Of a DNA stretch of 36,922 nucleotides, positions 28,498 to 36,669 are shown piece by piece. The notes below the pieces were generated by a model. It had not been told where the DNA came from and did not search any database. It worked only from the letters and a program-made list of their open reading frames with translations. Each line of letters opens with the position of its first letter. Positions within the stretch are counted from its first letter, which is position 1. The stretch comes from a virus, in the IMG/VR virus record IMGVR_UViG_3300006810_000146, positions 1 through 36,922 of that record. The stretch is one strand, 5' to 3'. A program made the position numbers and the translations under genes.

Positions 28498-28842
28498 TCA
28501 GTCCTCGGCCGAGACGATCAGATCGAAGATCTCGACCTTCGTGGCGCGATCATCGATCGAAAGCCCCTTGGCCTTGCCGTATTCGACAAGCTCGGCCTTG
28601 GTCATGTCCTCGATCGGCTTGTTGGCCGGCAGGACGGAGGGATCGTTGACGACTTCCGGCGCCTGGGGCTTGGGAGTGTCGCCGGCTTCGGTCAGAAGGC
28701 CGAGCTTCACCCATGTCGCGACGGGCTGGCCGCGCTTGATCATCTCCCACCGCGGCACCGCCGCAGTCTTGCCGGGCGCGATCGAGACCGTGCCGACGGT
28801 CAGAGCGGTGTCGTGGTGGTTGGTGATGTTCACGGCGGTCAT
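28498..28842 (-). CDS. Small head-region protein with HeH/SAP-like C terminus
   Basis: I chose ATG 28842, which follows GGAAG near the previous stop, over longer frames through the upstream gene. Of the 114 residues, the N-terminal half is beta-rich (NITNHHDTALTVGTVSIAPG). The C-terminal MTKAELVEYGKAKGLSIDDRATKVEIFDLI is a helix-extended-helix segment like those in HeH/SAP domains, which can bind nucleic acid. Role in head assembly is likely but unproven. Confidence 0.62.
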   Translation of the reverse strand: MTAVNITNHHDTALTVGTVSIAPGKTAAVPRWEMIKRGQPVATWVKLGLLTEAGDTPKPQAPEVVNDPSVLPANKPIEDMTKAELVEYGKAKGLSIDDRATKVEIFDLIVSAED

Positions 28843-28844
28843 GG

Positions 28845-29207
28845 TCAGGCTTCCATTTCGGAGACGGCAGCGGCCTTGTCGGCGTCCGACAGCGCGTTGA
28901 AGGCTTTCGCCTCCTCTTCGCGCATGGACTTGCCGATGGCGTTGCCGTTCGCGTCGTGGATCTTGAACCAACCGGGCGAGGTCTCGCGGGCTTCGTAGGC
29001 GCCGACTTCGGTCTTCGCAGGCTCGTCCGCCTCACCTCCGACCGGCGTGATAACGACGCCCTCAAGCGCCTGCAGGGAGATGAATTCGTCCGTCAGGCCA
29101 CCTTTCACGTCGATGGTGCCTTCCGACTTCGGCCCGACCTCCTCAAGGCCGCCATGCACCTTGAAGGCCTTGGCGCGATGGGTCGGGTTCTTGATGTGAT
29201 ATTCCAT
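28845..29207 (-). CDS. Small head-region protein of unknown function (120 aa)
   Basis: The product has an N-terminal beta part (YHIKNPTHRAKAFKVHGGLEEVGP, EGTIDVKGGLTDEFI), then GWFKIHDANGNAIGKSMREEEAKAFNAL and an acidic helix. Its fold resembles the N-terminal part of the next protein. It follows the capsid gene by 52 nt. I do not know its family. Confidence 0.6.
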   Translation of the reverse strand: MEYHIKNPTHRAKAFKVHGGLEEVGPKSEGTIDVKGGLTDEFISLQALEGVVITPVGGEADEPAKTEVGAYEARETSPGWFKIHDANGNAIGKSMREEEAKAFNALSDADKAAAVSEMEA

Positions 29208-29259
29208 CGCTCAAGCCTCCGGTTTGAGGTGGAGCGGGGCCGAAGCCCCGCCCTGCTGA

Positions 29260-30273
29260 TTAGGCAGTCGCCTTGCGGAGGACTTCCGGGCGCTGGCAGA
29301 AGTAGAGCGGATAGGAATAGACCTCGCCGCGGGTCCAGAAGTTGCGATCCATGTCGCGAATGTTCATCGCGTAGGTGTCGCGGCCCGCCGTGTTGGCGTA
29401 CTCGATGCTCTCCAGCGGCCCCATCGCCTTCTTGAAGATGCCCGTGGCACCGACCGGGAAGAACTTCGCCTCGTCGGTCGGAACCGCGACGGTCGAATTG
29501 TCATCCGTGCCGCGGTAGTTGTGCCAGGTGATCCCGCCGAAGGTGAAGGCGCCGAAGGCCTTGTTCTGCGTCAGGTCGGATGCGGCGTTCCAGTTCAGAT
29601 AGGCCTTCTCGACGTTCGGATGCGAGATCAGGGCGTCGTAGAACTCGTCGCCGGCCAGTGCGTGAACCGTGGTGCCCGGCGTCATGGCACCACGCGCCGC
29701 ACGGGTCATGGCACGGATGACTTCGGCGCACTTGCCGCGGACATCAGTGGTCGCCGTAGCGAGCGCGAAGGAGATCGCAGTCGCTTCCGTCTCGCCGAAC
29801 TCGGTGAAGTAGTTGTAGATCACCGTCGTTCCGTCCGAATCCAGAAGCTTGCCCTGGAGCGCGCCGAGGCGGTGGTGCTCGTGGGTCAGCTCCATGTCCT
29901 GACGGATACGCTGCATCCGGCGCAGGTATTCGGCCTGCACCTGCATGGATTCGCTTTCGGAGCCGAAGGCGCGGATGCCCTGGACTTCCGTGGCGTAGAG
30001 CGTGAAGCCCTTCACGAGGCGCGTGGTGCGCAGCGGAACGGCCGTGCGGGTATCCTTGACCAGTTCGGCAGGCGGAGCGCCCATCGGGGAGGTCGGGATC
30101 AGGACCGTTTCACCGTCGCGACGATCGACCCAGAGGTCGTGCGTGCGAACCGGCATCGCCTCGAAGAGATTGAGGCTGCCGAGCAGCGACGGAACATAGT
30201 CCATCTTGTCGACTGCGCCGCTCAGCGAAGTGGTGCTGAACGCGGAGCCGTTGAAAATGTTCATGTTGGCCAT
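29260..30273 (-). CDS. Major capsid protein (lambda gpE family)
   Basis: The 337-residue protein has the gpE pattern: MDYVPSLLGSLNLFEAMPVRTHDLWVDRR, then VPLRTTRLVKGFTLYATEVQGIRAFG, DMELTHEHHRLGALQGKLLD and a C-terminal AVPTDEAKFFPVGATGIFKKAMGP. It builds the icosahedral shell (HK97 fold). Decoration protein and protease/scaffold genes precede it in lambda-like order. A strong AAGGAG-type sequence stands before the start. Confidence 0.92.
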   Translation of the reverse strand: MANMNIFNGSAFSTTSLSGAVDKMDYVPSLLGSLNLFEAMPVRTHDLWVDRRDGETVLIPTSPMGAPPAELVKDTRTAVPLRTTRLVKGFTLYATEVQGIRAFGSESESMQVQAEYLRRMQRIRQDMELTHEHHRLGALQGKLLDSDGTTVIYNYFTEFGETEATAISFALATATTDVRGKCAEVIRAMTRAARGAMTPGTTVHALAGDEFYDALISHPNVEKAYLNWNAASDLTQNKAFGAFTFGGITWHNYRGTDDNSTVAVPTDEAKFFPVGATGIFKKAMGPLESIEYANTAGRDTYAMNIRDMDRNFWTRGEVYSYPLYFCQRPEVLRKATA

Positions 30274-30285
30274 TTCAGCGGCTCC

Positions 30286-30651
30286 TTATCGAACGATGAT
30301 GCCGAGCGCGGCCAGCGCGGCGTTGGCAGTCGCCTTCGCAGCATCGTTCGCACCGGACTGGTAGATGAGGTGGGCGCCGACGACCTCGGCATCCCGCGTG
30401 ACCACGGTGCGCGTCACCGTGCCGATCGCGCCTTCGTAGAGGACACCGGCGATGGTCTGGGCACCGGTCGCTGCGCCGGGATCGTAGGCAACGAAATTGC
30501 CGTCGGCCGTGAGCTTGCCGAGGATGGTGCCAGCGGCAAGGCCGGGCGTGGTGCCGCCGACCACGGTCACTTCATCGCGCGAGCGATACATGCCGTTGGC
30601 CTCGGAGACGAGGAAGCCCGCGGTGCGGACGCCTTCGGTGAGAATAGCCAT
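30286..30651 (-). CDS. Head decoration protein (gpD-like)
   Basis: The 121-residue protein (TAGFLVSEANGMYRSRDEVTVVGG, LAAGTILGKLTADGNFVAYDPGA, QTIAGVLYEGAIGTVTRTVVTRDAEVVGA) matches the HDPD/gpD family, which cements the expanded capsid. Its place between protease/scaffold and major capsid genes is as in lambda. It is 12 nt from the capsid gene. Confidence 0.88.
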   Translation of the reverse strand: MAILTEGVRTAGFLVSEANGMYRSRDEVTVVGGTTPGLAAGTILGKLTADGNFVAYDPGAATGAQTIAGVLYEGAIGTVTRTVVTRDAEVVGAHLIYQSGANDAAKATANAALAALGIIVR

Positions 30652-30654
30652 CGA

Positions 30655-31191
30655 TCAGGCCTCCTTCTTCATCTTGACGCCGGCAGCGGCGAACACGCTG
30701 TCGCTCCACCCGTCGTTCATGGGTGCGGGCCGACCGTCGGCGAGCGCGGCGGCCACCGGATCACCGCCCTTCTTGGCGTCCTCGGCGAGGATGTCGAAGC
30801 GAGCATCGACGTAGGCAGCCGACTTGCCCTCGACCGCTGCATCGCCGAGCTTGGCGACCACGACGGCCTTGCGGATGTCGGCATCGGACACGCCGGTCGT
30901 CTTCACGTCCTTGGCAATGGCGCCTGCGAGCGCGACGAGATCGCCGCGGTCCTGGACGCGCTTGTCGAGATCGGCGTCGGACAGGATCTTGCCCTTCGCG
31001 TCGTCGAGTTCCGCGTCCTTCTTGGCGATCTCCGCATCCTTGTCGGCCAGCGCCTTGGCGTGGGCCTTCTCGGCATCGGAAAGCTTGGTGGTGGTGTCGC
31101 CGAGCCGCTGCTGCAGCGTGGCGATAACCGTGGCTCCCTGATCGGTCACTTCGATCGGGATGCCATCGACGGTAACCGTCTTCAGGGCCAT
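30655..31191 (-). CDS. Internal-start scaffold protein (Nu3-like)
   Basis: In frame within the protease gene, ATG 31191 (MALKTVTVDGIPIEV) is preceded by AAGGAACCTCCC, a ribosome-binding site at seven bases. The product would be the 178-residue scaffold alone. Lambda C/Nu3 and several phages make scaffold this way, in excess over the protease. This start needs protein evidence. Confidence 0.6.
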   Translation of the reverse strand: MALKTVTVDGIPIEVTDQGATVIATLQQRLGDTTTKLSDAEKAHAKALADKDAEIAKKDAELDDAKGKILSDADLDKRVQDRGDLVALAGAIAKDVKTTGVSDADIRKAVVVAKLGDAAVEGKSAAYVDARFDILAEDAKKGGDPVAAALADGRPAPMNDGWSDSVFAAAGVKMKKEA

Positions 31192-31767
31192 GGGAGGTTC
31201 CTTGTCCTCTACAGTGAGCGGGGCGATGCCCCAGTGGACCGCACCGTCACCGATGCGGCATTCCGATCCGGCTCGCCCGCGCTGGACGATCGCCAGGTGG
31301 TTGGCCCGGATGTTCTTCTGGATGGCGTCGTAGGCCTCGCCTTCGGGCGTGACGCCGTCCTCGAATGAGAGCTCGCAGGAGTAGCCGGCGGAGAGCTCGC
31401 GCTTGCCAGACTGGATCGTCTTGACCGCCGCGGCGTCCTTCACGATGAGCGGGATGCGCAGGCGCTGGCCGTCACGCAGGACCTCGTCGCCGGTCTCGCC
31501 CTTCGCCAGCGATGCCCAGTTGTCGGCTGTCACGGCTTCGGCCGGGTGATCGTCGGTGATCGGGATGTGCGAGAACGACGCCAGGCTGTCGCGATGGAAG
31601 ACCTCTGCCTCCGGCCGGTAGACCCGGACCATCTGCATCTCGGGCTTGCCGACCTCGATGCCGGCGTAGATCTGGATTCCGGTCCGCACGATCCGGGCGT
31701 CGGCCACGAGATAGCCGTCGGCGGTGACGCGAGGCTTTTCGACCTCGGCCGCGTCGATGAACTGCAT
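30655..31767 (-). CDS. DUF2213 prohead protease fused to scaffold
   Basis: The 370-residue product begins MQFIDAAEVEKPRVTADGYL and carries FSHIPITDDHPAEAV (H residues) and GKRELSAGYSCEL (S residue), the pattern of DUF2213, a phage prohead protease of the HK97/herpesvirus assemblin type. From residue 193 on it is a coiled-coil, Lys/Asp/Ala-rich scaffold (LSDAEKAHAKALADKDAEIAKKDAELD). I chose ATG 31767, overlapping the previous stop. The scaffold is cut from the protease during head maturation. Confidence 0.82.
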   Translation of the reverse strand: MQFIDAAEVEKPRVTADGYLVADARIVRTGIQIYAGIEVGKPEMQMVRVYRPEAEVFHRDSLASFSHIPITDDHPAEAVTADNWASLAKGETGDEVLRDGQRLRIPLIVKDAAAVKTIQSGKRELSAGYSCELSFEDGVTPEGEAYDAIQKNIRANHLAIVQRGRAGSECRIGDGAVHWGIAPLTVEDKEPPMALKTVTVDGIPIEVTDQGATVIATLQQRLGDTTTKLSDAEKAHAKALADKDAEIAKKDAELDDAKGKILSDADLDKRVQDRGDLVALAGAIAKDVKTTGVSDADIRKAVVVAKLGDAAVEGKSAAYVDARFDILAEDAKKGGDPVAAALADGRPAPMNDGWSDSVFAAAGVKMKKEA

Positions 31768-31934
31768 CACATGTAATCCTTGGTGCCGTCTTCGCGGACC
31801 GTGTAGGGCCGGATGTCGATGCCGTGGGTGGCGACCCAATCGGCTGCCCGTTTCGGCCAAGGCAGCGGTAGGAACGCGAGCACGTGCACCCACCAGCGGA
31901 CGCGGATGTCCGCGCCAAGCTTCACACAGATCAT
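31767..31934 (-). CDS. Small head-region protein (55 aa)
   Basis: The frame begins ATGATCTGTGTGAAG and ends in a TGA that overlaps the protease start, so it is coupled. The product (MICVKLGADIRVRWWVHVLAFLP and a KDYM end) has one hydrophobic segment, near residues 12-24, and a single N-terminal Cys. It resembles small membrane-active proteins. No ribosome-binding site of strength is seen. Function unknown. Confidence 0.5.
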   Translation of the reverse strand: MICVKLGADIRVRWWVHVLAFLPLPWPKRAADWVATHGIDIRPYTVREDGTKDYM

Positions 31935-31952
31935 GGCCAGAGCCCTCGATTG

Positions 31953-31961
31953 TGGTATTGT
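31953..31961 (+). promoter_or_regulatory. Extended -10 placing the start point at the 31970 ATG
   Basis: TGGTATTGT has the TGnTATnnT extended -10 form. Its expected start point is 31968-31970, on top of the ATG of the small plus-strand gene, so the mRNA would have little or no leader. Confidence 0.5.
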
Positions 31962-31969
31962 CCGCGCCG

Positions 31970-32179
31970 ATGACCGACGAACAGTTCCGTGAACTTCGCC
32001 AGCTCGCGCTTGAGCAGAATGTTCGGATTTCCGAACTCGCCCTCACCGTCCGCACACTTCAGCGGCGGATGGAGGAGATCGTGTCGATGTCCGTTACCCA
32101 GGACATTGCGCACATCGGAGGGCAGGAAGAGCTTGATGCCTTCCTTGCCAGCTATCAGAAGCGCTCGCCGTCCACGTAG
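31970..32179 (+). CDS. Plus-strand moron, small coiled-coil protein (69 aa)
   Basis: The product (MTDEQFRELRQLALEQNVRISELALTVRTLQRRMEEI, then a polar end) is mostly one long amphipathic helix with heptad-like Leu/Ile. There is no ribosome-binding site before ATG 31970, and an extended -10 lies 9-17 nt upstream, so the mRNA may be leaderless. It overlaps the end of the head morphogenesis gene by 25 nt on the opposite strand. Role unknown. Confidence 0.6.
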   Translation: MTDEQFRELRQLALEQNVRISELALTVRTLQRRMEEIVSMSVTQDIAHIGGQEELDAFLASYQKRSPST

Positions 32180-32982
32180 ACGATGCCGCGGGCAACGCAC
32201 CGGCACATGATGGGCTGCCCCGGCGGCAACCCCTGTTCGGCGCCGGTCGGCTTCCCGTATTCGTATTCCTTGCCGTCCAGTTCCTTGTGGCGCGGCCGCA
32301 CGCGCTCATCCCGGCTCGTCATCCAGGTGTAGGACGTGACACCCGCCTGAACGTGCCGCAGCCGGTTCAAGTCCGAGGTCGTCTTTGCGACCTGATCTCT
32401 TGCGATGACCTTCGCCCGGCGATCGGCAACGCCGAACTCATCGGTGAGCCGCTTGCGTAGCTGAGCTGCCGTCTGACCCTGCAGAACCGCGTCGTAGGTG
32501 GCGCGCTCGATCTTCCCGACGGTATCCCTCGCAAGGCTCTGGATAAGCCCCGCGTTCCGACGGTTCGCGTCGATCAGATACTCCGCCAGATCCTCCTGGC
32601 TCACCACCGCGGCGAGATCGATCCCGATGGTAGCCCGCACCGAGGCCATCCACTTCTTGGTGTGCCGCTCGCTCTCCAGCCGGAGGATGCGCCCGACCAT
32701 TCCCTCGGCGATGACACCCAGCCGAACGGCCAGTTGCTTCAGGCTCTCGAATACGAACTCGCCCAGCGCGTCCTGCGTCATCGCTGACCGCTGACGGGCG
32801 ATCTCGGCTTCGGCGGCCGGAAGCACGTCGGAACGCACCGTGGCCGCCAGTGACCGCAGCATGGCGCGGAGAGCGCGAAGGTATTCGGTCTGGGCGCCCC
32901 GGGTGTCGGTTATGGGCGGCAGGGTGATCGCTGGCCGCTTGGTCTTCGTCGCGGCCATGCGGGAGAGGCTGTAGGACTGCAC
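32155..32982 (-). CDS. Head morphogenesis protein (Mu gpF/SPP1 gp7-like)
   Basis: The 275-residue protein ends with VIARDQVAKTTSDLNRLRHVQAG, WMTSRDERVRPRHKELDGKEY and QPIMCRCVARGIV. The T-S-x-D-x-R-V-R-x-x-H and C-R-C motifs are those of the Phage_Mu_F domain found in minor head proteins that work with the portal. I chose GTG 32982, which has AGGAGG seven bases upstream; ATG 32958 has no such site. It follows the portal gene directly. Confidence 0.83.
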   Translation of the reverse strand: MQSYSLSRMAATKTKRPAITLPPITDTRGAQTEYLRALRAMLRSLAATVRSDVLPAAEAEIARQRSAMTQDALGEFVFESLKQLAVRLGVIAEGMVGRILRLESERHTKKWMASVRATIGIDLAAVVSQEDLAEYLIDANRRNAGLIQSLARDTVGKIERATYDAVLQGQTAAQLRKRLTDEFGVADRRAKVIARDQVAKTTSDLNRLRHVQAGVTSYTWMTSRDERVRPRHKELDGKEYEYGKPTGAEQGLPPGQPIMCRCVARGIVYVDGERF

Positions 32983-32984
32983 GG

Positions 32985-34805
32985 TCAGTCCTCCTTGACC
33001 TCTTCCCAGATTTCCGGCCCCAGCACGATCTTGCCGCGATAGGGCTCGACAGTGGTCAGGTCGATCGGCGTCTTCGTCAGCGAGACGTGCGTCTGATAGT
33101 CGGGGAACCCGTGCTCAGCGCCGGCCCGAATGATGTCGGCGTGGCGCCATGCGAGGCGTGACGACGCGAACATGAGCACTGCCGACATTCCGCCAAGCGG
33201 CTCGACCACGCGGGGACCACCCTCGGGGATCACCATCTGGTCCTTGCCGTCGGAGCCATACTCGCTGTCGTTGCCGGCCTTGATCCAGTCCAGCGGCTGC
33301 CGGCTGTAGATGATCGTGACGTGCAGGTCGGGCACGATGTCCGTCATGCCCTGCGACTTCGCCCATGCCGTAATCTCGGCCGCGTTCAGCACGTCCCGGC
33401 GGACATACAGCGTCCGGGGCGCCGCATCGTTCGCCGCCGCCTGCAGCCGGGTGACGGTGGCCGCAGCCGGCGCCTCACGCGCTGCCCGTGCCGCCTCTTC
33501 CGCTGCCGTCGCCTTTTCGCTGAAGTCGATCGCGTCGCCTTCGGCCTCGGCATCGTCCATGGCTGCCTCGAGCCCGGGATACGTGCCGTTCTCGATGAGC
33601 TGATTGACGCGGCCTTTCGCGAGGGCGCTGTCAGGGATCAGTCCGCTGTTCGCGTCGATCTGGAACGCTTGCGCGTGCTTCAGTGCGATCTCCGCATGGT
33701 CCTTCTCGTCGAGTTGGAACAGCTCGGACCAACGGTAATGAACCTCTGGCGGGCGCTTCCCGAGGGCGGACCAGATGATGCACTCATCCAGCACAGACAT
33801 GGCTGGCCGCATCTCCAGTTCCTGCATGGAGCGAATGCGGTTGAAATAGTTCTTCTCGTCGTGCGCACCCGTCGCGTTCATGCCTGCCGGGCTCTGCCCC
33901 AACAGCCGCGTTACCGGGATATCGGCCGCGCCGGCAGCGATCTGCATGAAGCGGTCGATCACGTCCGGCAGCGTGGCGAAGGTGATCTCCTTCTGCTGAT
34001 AATCCTCGTCACCGTCGATGATCAGGGCGTTGTAGAGCCCCTTGATCATCATCGAGGTGGAGACACGCTTCTGCAGCCGGGACTCATAATCCGGGTCGGC
34101 CGCCATCGCGGTCAGGTTCGGGATCTTGATGACGTCGAGCTTGGCCTCGTGGGTCATCTCCGACACGTTCGCCGCGGTCGCCTCGGCATCCTTCAGAGCG
34201 CGGGACACCGCCTCAAGAATGCTGTCACCCCAGGTTGTAGCGACGGTGGTTTCCACGTTCGGCAGCGGCGCCCCGATGAACCGCACCAGCCGCGAGGGAT
34301 GGACGATCACCTGGGCGCCGGTGCCGGTCTGCAGTGTGTAGACCTTGGGCGTGCCGTACCAGGGCGAGGTGACGTCGGTTTCCAGTTCGCCGGCTGCAAG
34401 GCGGGTGCAGGTCAGGACCGGGAGATACCGGAGCCCGCCGTTCTTCAGCCGCTCGGGCCGCAGTTCCTCCGACTGATTGACCGAGCCATCGCCGATGAAC
34501 ATCGCCGCGCCGCCGTACAGCCGCGCCTTGGTCTTGGCCTCCAGCGCCTTGCCGCGGACGTTCAGCCGCTTTTCCTCGGCCTCGATCTTCTCGATCTGGT
34601 CGTTCTCGGCCTGCCAATCACGCCATTCCCGGCACATATCCATGGCGGGAATGTCGATCACCTTCCTCGCGAGCCACGATCCGCGATAGGCCGCTTCCAG
34701 CTCCATCGGGTCCATCGGCGTGAAGGCATAGGTGGCGCCGTGCGCCTTGCCCTTCGTCAGCCCTTGGCCGGTGAAGATGTTGACGATGGAGTCGAGAAAC
34801 CGCAC
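32985..34805 (-). CDS. Portal protein with C-terminal Acb1-like 2H phosphoesterase domain
   Basis: Residues 1 to about 440 are a DUF1073-type portal, the ring through which DNA enters and leaves the head (DMCREWRDWQ, PVTRLLGQSPAGMNATG and DEKNYFNRI). An Ala/Glu-rich linker spans about 430-460. Residues 462-606 hold two H-x-T/S motifs (H495-V-T497 and H573-V-S575), the signature of 2H phosphoesterases, the class of the anti-CBASS enzyme Acb1 that cuts cyclic oligonucleotides. The fusion gives 606 residues. Whether this domain is active in the virion or free is unknown. Confidence 0.82.
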   Translation of the reverse strand: MRFLDSIVNIFTGQGLTKGKAHGATYAFTPMDPMELEAAYRGSWLARKVIDIPAMDMCREWRDWQAENDQIEKIEAEEKRLNVRGKALEAKTKARLYGGAAMFIGDGSVNQSEELRPERLKNGGLRYLPVLTCTRLAAGELETDVTSPWYGTPKVYTLQTGTGAQVIVHPSRLVRFIGAPLPNVETTVATTWGDSILEAVSRALKDAEATAANVSEMTHEAKLDVIKIPNLTAMAADPDYESRLQKRVSTSMMIKGLYNALIIDGDEDYQQKEITFATLPDVIDRFMQIAAGAADIPVTRLLGQSPAGMNATGAHDEKNYFNRIRSMQELEMRPAMSVLDECIIWSALGKRPPEVHYRWSELFQLDEKDHAEIALKHAQAFQIDANSGLIPDSALAKGRVNQLIENGTYPGLEAAMDDAEAEGDAIDFSEKATAAEEAARAAREAPAAATVTRLQAAANDAAPRTLYVRRDVLNAAEITAWAKSQGMTDIVPDLHVTIIYSRQPLDWIKAGNDSEYGSDGKDQMVIPEGGPRVVEPLGGMSAVLMFASSRLAWRHADIIRAGAEHGFPDYQTHVSLTKTPIDLTTVEPYRGKIVLGPEIWEEVKED

Positions 34806-34808
34806 GAA

Positions 34809-36149
34809 CTACCCCCAAGCCCTGATGTCGTAGTTCGATCCGGTGACCATCAATTCCGTGAGCGCCCACACCAGCGCATCGACGCGATCGGGAGAGCCTT
34901 CGCCGAGGTAGCCGTCGCTGGTCATCGAGCACATCTGGTCTTCCAGACGCTCCATACCTGCGACGTGCCTCACCTTGCCTTGTTCGTAGAGAGCGGCAAC
35001 CGGCTCGGCCCGGACGATCTTGCCCCGGCTGGCGACGACCTCGCTGTAGCTGACGCTCCGGTCGATCGTGCGAATGACGTGCTCGACCATGGCGCCGCCG
35101 AAGTTGCGCTCGGCGATGATCCGATCGGCCTTGAACTCGTGATAGGCGGCGACAGAGCGCCGGCCCCAGCCGTCCGGTGAAAGCTTGCAGGTCCGGTCGG
35201 CCATGATGTAGCCGATCCCGTCCACGCCCTTGCCCGCAACGATGATGCCGATGCTGTCGCCTTCGTCCTCGTCGCCTCTGGTGCCGCTGGGATCGATCGA
35301 GACCACGATCCGGCTCATGTCCGGCAGGCGAACGCCCTTGCGCGCCTCGTCGATCATGTCGCGGGTCCACAGGGCCCCCGGCACATCGTCCAGCAGCTCG
35401 GCGTTCAATTCCTGCCGGCCAAGACGGGTGCCGGCGTATTTGTCCTCAATGGCTCGCAGGAAGCTCGGGGCGAGGTTGCCGGCGTTGTCGAACGTCGAAC
35501 CCCGCGTCACCACCGTGCGCTCGTCCTTGGCGATCTCTCGCACGACAGGAAGCGGTTTCGGCGTCGTCGTGATGCAGGTCCGCGGTCGGTCCCCGAGCCG
35601 AAGCCCGAACATCGCCATGTCCCAGGTCTCGCGCAGATACTTCCACGCGGCCAATTCGTCGGCCCAGATCCGCTCGTGCTGCGGCCCGCGAAGGCGCTCC
35701 GGCTCCTCGGCCGAGAACATCGTCGCCACCGCGCCGTTCTGCCAGGTCAGCCGTCGCTTGGAAGGCTCATAGGCCGGGCGGCCAAGAGGTTCGCCGTCGT
35801 CCGTCCGATCACCGGCCCAGCACACGGCCAGAAGGCCACTCTCGCCTTCCACCATGACGTCGCGAGCGTCCGATGCCGTCGGCGCGATGAGACCGACCCG
35901 CTTCACGCCGGCCTTGACCTGTTCGCGCACCCACTCTGCGCCAGTGCGGGTCTTTCCGAAGCCGCGCCCCGCGAGGATCATCCAGTTCTGCCAGTCCCCT
36001 TCCGGTTCGGTCTGGTTCGGCCGGGCGAAGACGCGCCAATCATGGAGAAGCGCCTGGCAATCCTTATCCGTCAGCCCCGCCAGTACCGCTTCCAGTTCCG
36101 CGGGTGGCAGGCTGGCGAGCGAGGAGAGAACGGAGCTTGCTGCGGGCAT
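34809..36149 (-). CDS. terL: Terminase large subunit
   Basis: The 446-residue ATPase/nuclease packages DNA into the prohead. Seen are a Walker A with AGRGFGKT at 60-67, Walker B IWADE ending at D164-E165, and an RNase H-like nuclease with D286 in VVSIDPSG, E347 and D424 in GSPDRVDAL. It overlaps the small subunit gene by 86 nt and lies just before the portal gene, the usual order. The start at ATG 36149 gives the expected N terminus. Confidence 0.92.
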   Translation of the reverse strand: MPAASSVLSSLASLPPAELEAVLAGLTDKDCQALLHDWRVFARPNQTEPEGDWQNWMILAGRGFGKTRTGAEWVREQVKAGVKRVGLIAPTASDARDVMVEGESGLLAVCWAGDRTDDGEPLGRPAYEPSKRRLTWQNGAVATMFSAEEPERLRGPQHERIWADELAAWKYLRETWDMAMFGLRLGDRPRTCITTTPKPLPVVREIAKDERTVVTRGSTFDNAGNLAPSFLRAIEDKYAGTRLGRQELNAELLDDVPGALWTRDMIDEARKGVRLPDMSRIVVSIDPSGTRGDEDEGDSIGIIVAGKGVDGIGYIMADRTCKLSPDGWGRRSVAAYHEFKADRIIAERNFGGAMVEHVIRTIDRSVSYSEVVASRGKIVRAEPVAALYEQGKVRHVAGMERLEDQMCSMTSDGYLGEGSPDRVDALVWALTELMVTGSNYDIRAWG

Positions 36150-36504
36150 CGATTACCGTGACGTCGAGAGAGACTTCCGCCTCGATCCGATCGGTGAACA
36201 GCTTGTGGTATTTTCCGAGAAGCCCCCAGGCGCTCACACGAGCCGCGTGAGAGGCGCCGTCGCCTTCGCGGGTGGCTTCCCTGTGCAAGCCGATGAGCAC
36301 GTCCTGTGCCGTCACCTCGGCCTTGGCGGCCCGTTTATGCGCGCCTTCGGCCACCGCTCGGGCGACCATAGCATTTGATAGCAACCGGGAGCCCTGTCCT
36401 TGGGCTGCTTTTGCACTGTACCCGGCGCGGATCGCTGCCTGGGTGGCGTTCAGGTCTATCAGGTATTCGTCGACGAACCGGCGCTGCTTATCGGTTAGCG
36501 CCAT
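36064..36504 (-). CDS. terS: Terminase small subunit
   Basis: The 146-residue protein (ALTDKQRRFVDEYLIDLNATQAAIRAGYS, then AKAAQGQGSRLLSNAMVARAVAE) is a clear Terminase_2 family member. It recognises the packaging site and loads DNA on the large subunit. The C terminus is Gly/Thr-rich and likely flexible. It overlaps terL by 86 nt. Confidence 0.9.
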   Translation of the reverse strand: MALTDKQRRFVDEYLIDLNATQAAIRAGYSAKAAQGQGSRLLSNAMVARAVAEGAHKRAAKAEVTAQDVLIGLHREATREGDGASHAARVSAWGLLGKYHKLFTDRIEAEVSLDVTVIDARSKLRSLLARQPATRGTGSGTGGADG

Positions 36505-36649
36505 CGTCCTTCCCTTTCAGCTTCGGCGGGTGTGCGACTAAGTGCCTGCCTATCGACGGAACCGCCTTCACCGCACCCTTGATGCCGCCCTTGGCATAGC
36601 CGGCGGCGAGGAGGCGCCTTCTCTGCTGGCATGATTTGCAGCCCGGCAT
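36488..36649 (-). CDS. Small basic CxxC protein upstream of terS (53 aa)
   Basis: The frame starts MPGCKSCQQRRRLLAAGYAKGG and ends KLKGKDDGANR, overlapping the terS start by 17 nt. It is rich in Lys, Arg and Gly and has one CxxC. A weak GGGA stands before the ATG. Small proteins with a similar start occur beside terminases in other phages. It would be the first gene of the late operon. Confidence is limited by its length. Confidence 0.5.
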   Translation of the reverse strand: MPGCKSCQQRRRLLAAGYAKGGIKGAVKAVPSIGRHLVAHPPKLKGKDDGANR

Positions 36650-36669
36650 GGCGCTTATTCCCACAAACC

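Noticed and set aside
29521-31368. Very long plus-strand open frame (615 codons) opposite the capsid, decoration and protease genes
   Set aside because: It lies entirely antisense to well-supported head genes; the high GC content leaves long shadow frames, and the product is low-complexity Arg/Gly/Asp/Val-rich without any domain.
33321-35180. Plus-strand open frame of 619 codons opposite the portal and terminase genes
   Set aside because: Same reason: antisense to clear portal and terL genes, no ribosome-binding site at a plausible start, composition of a shadow frame.
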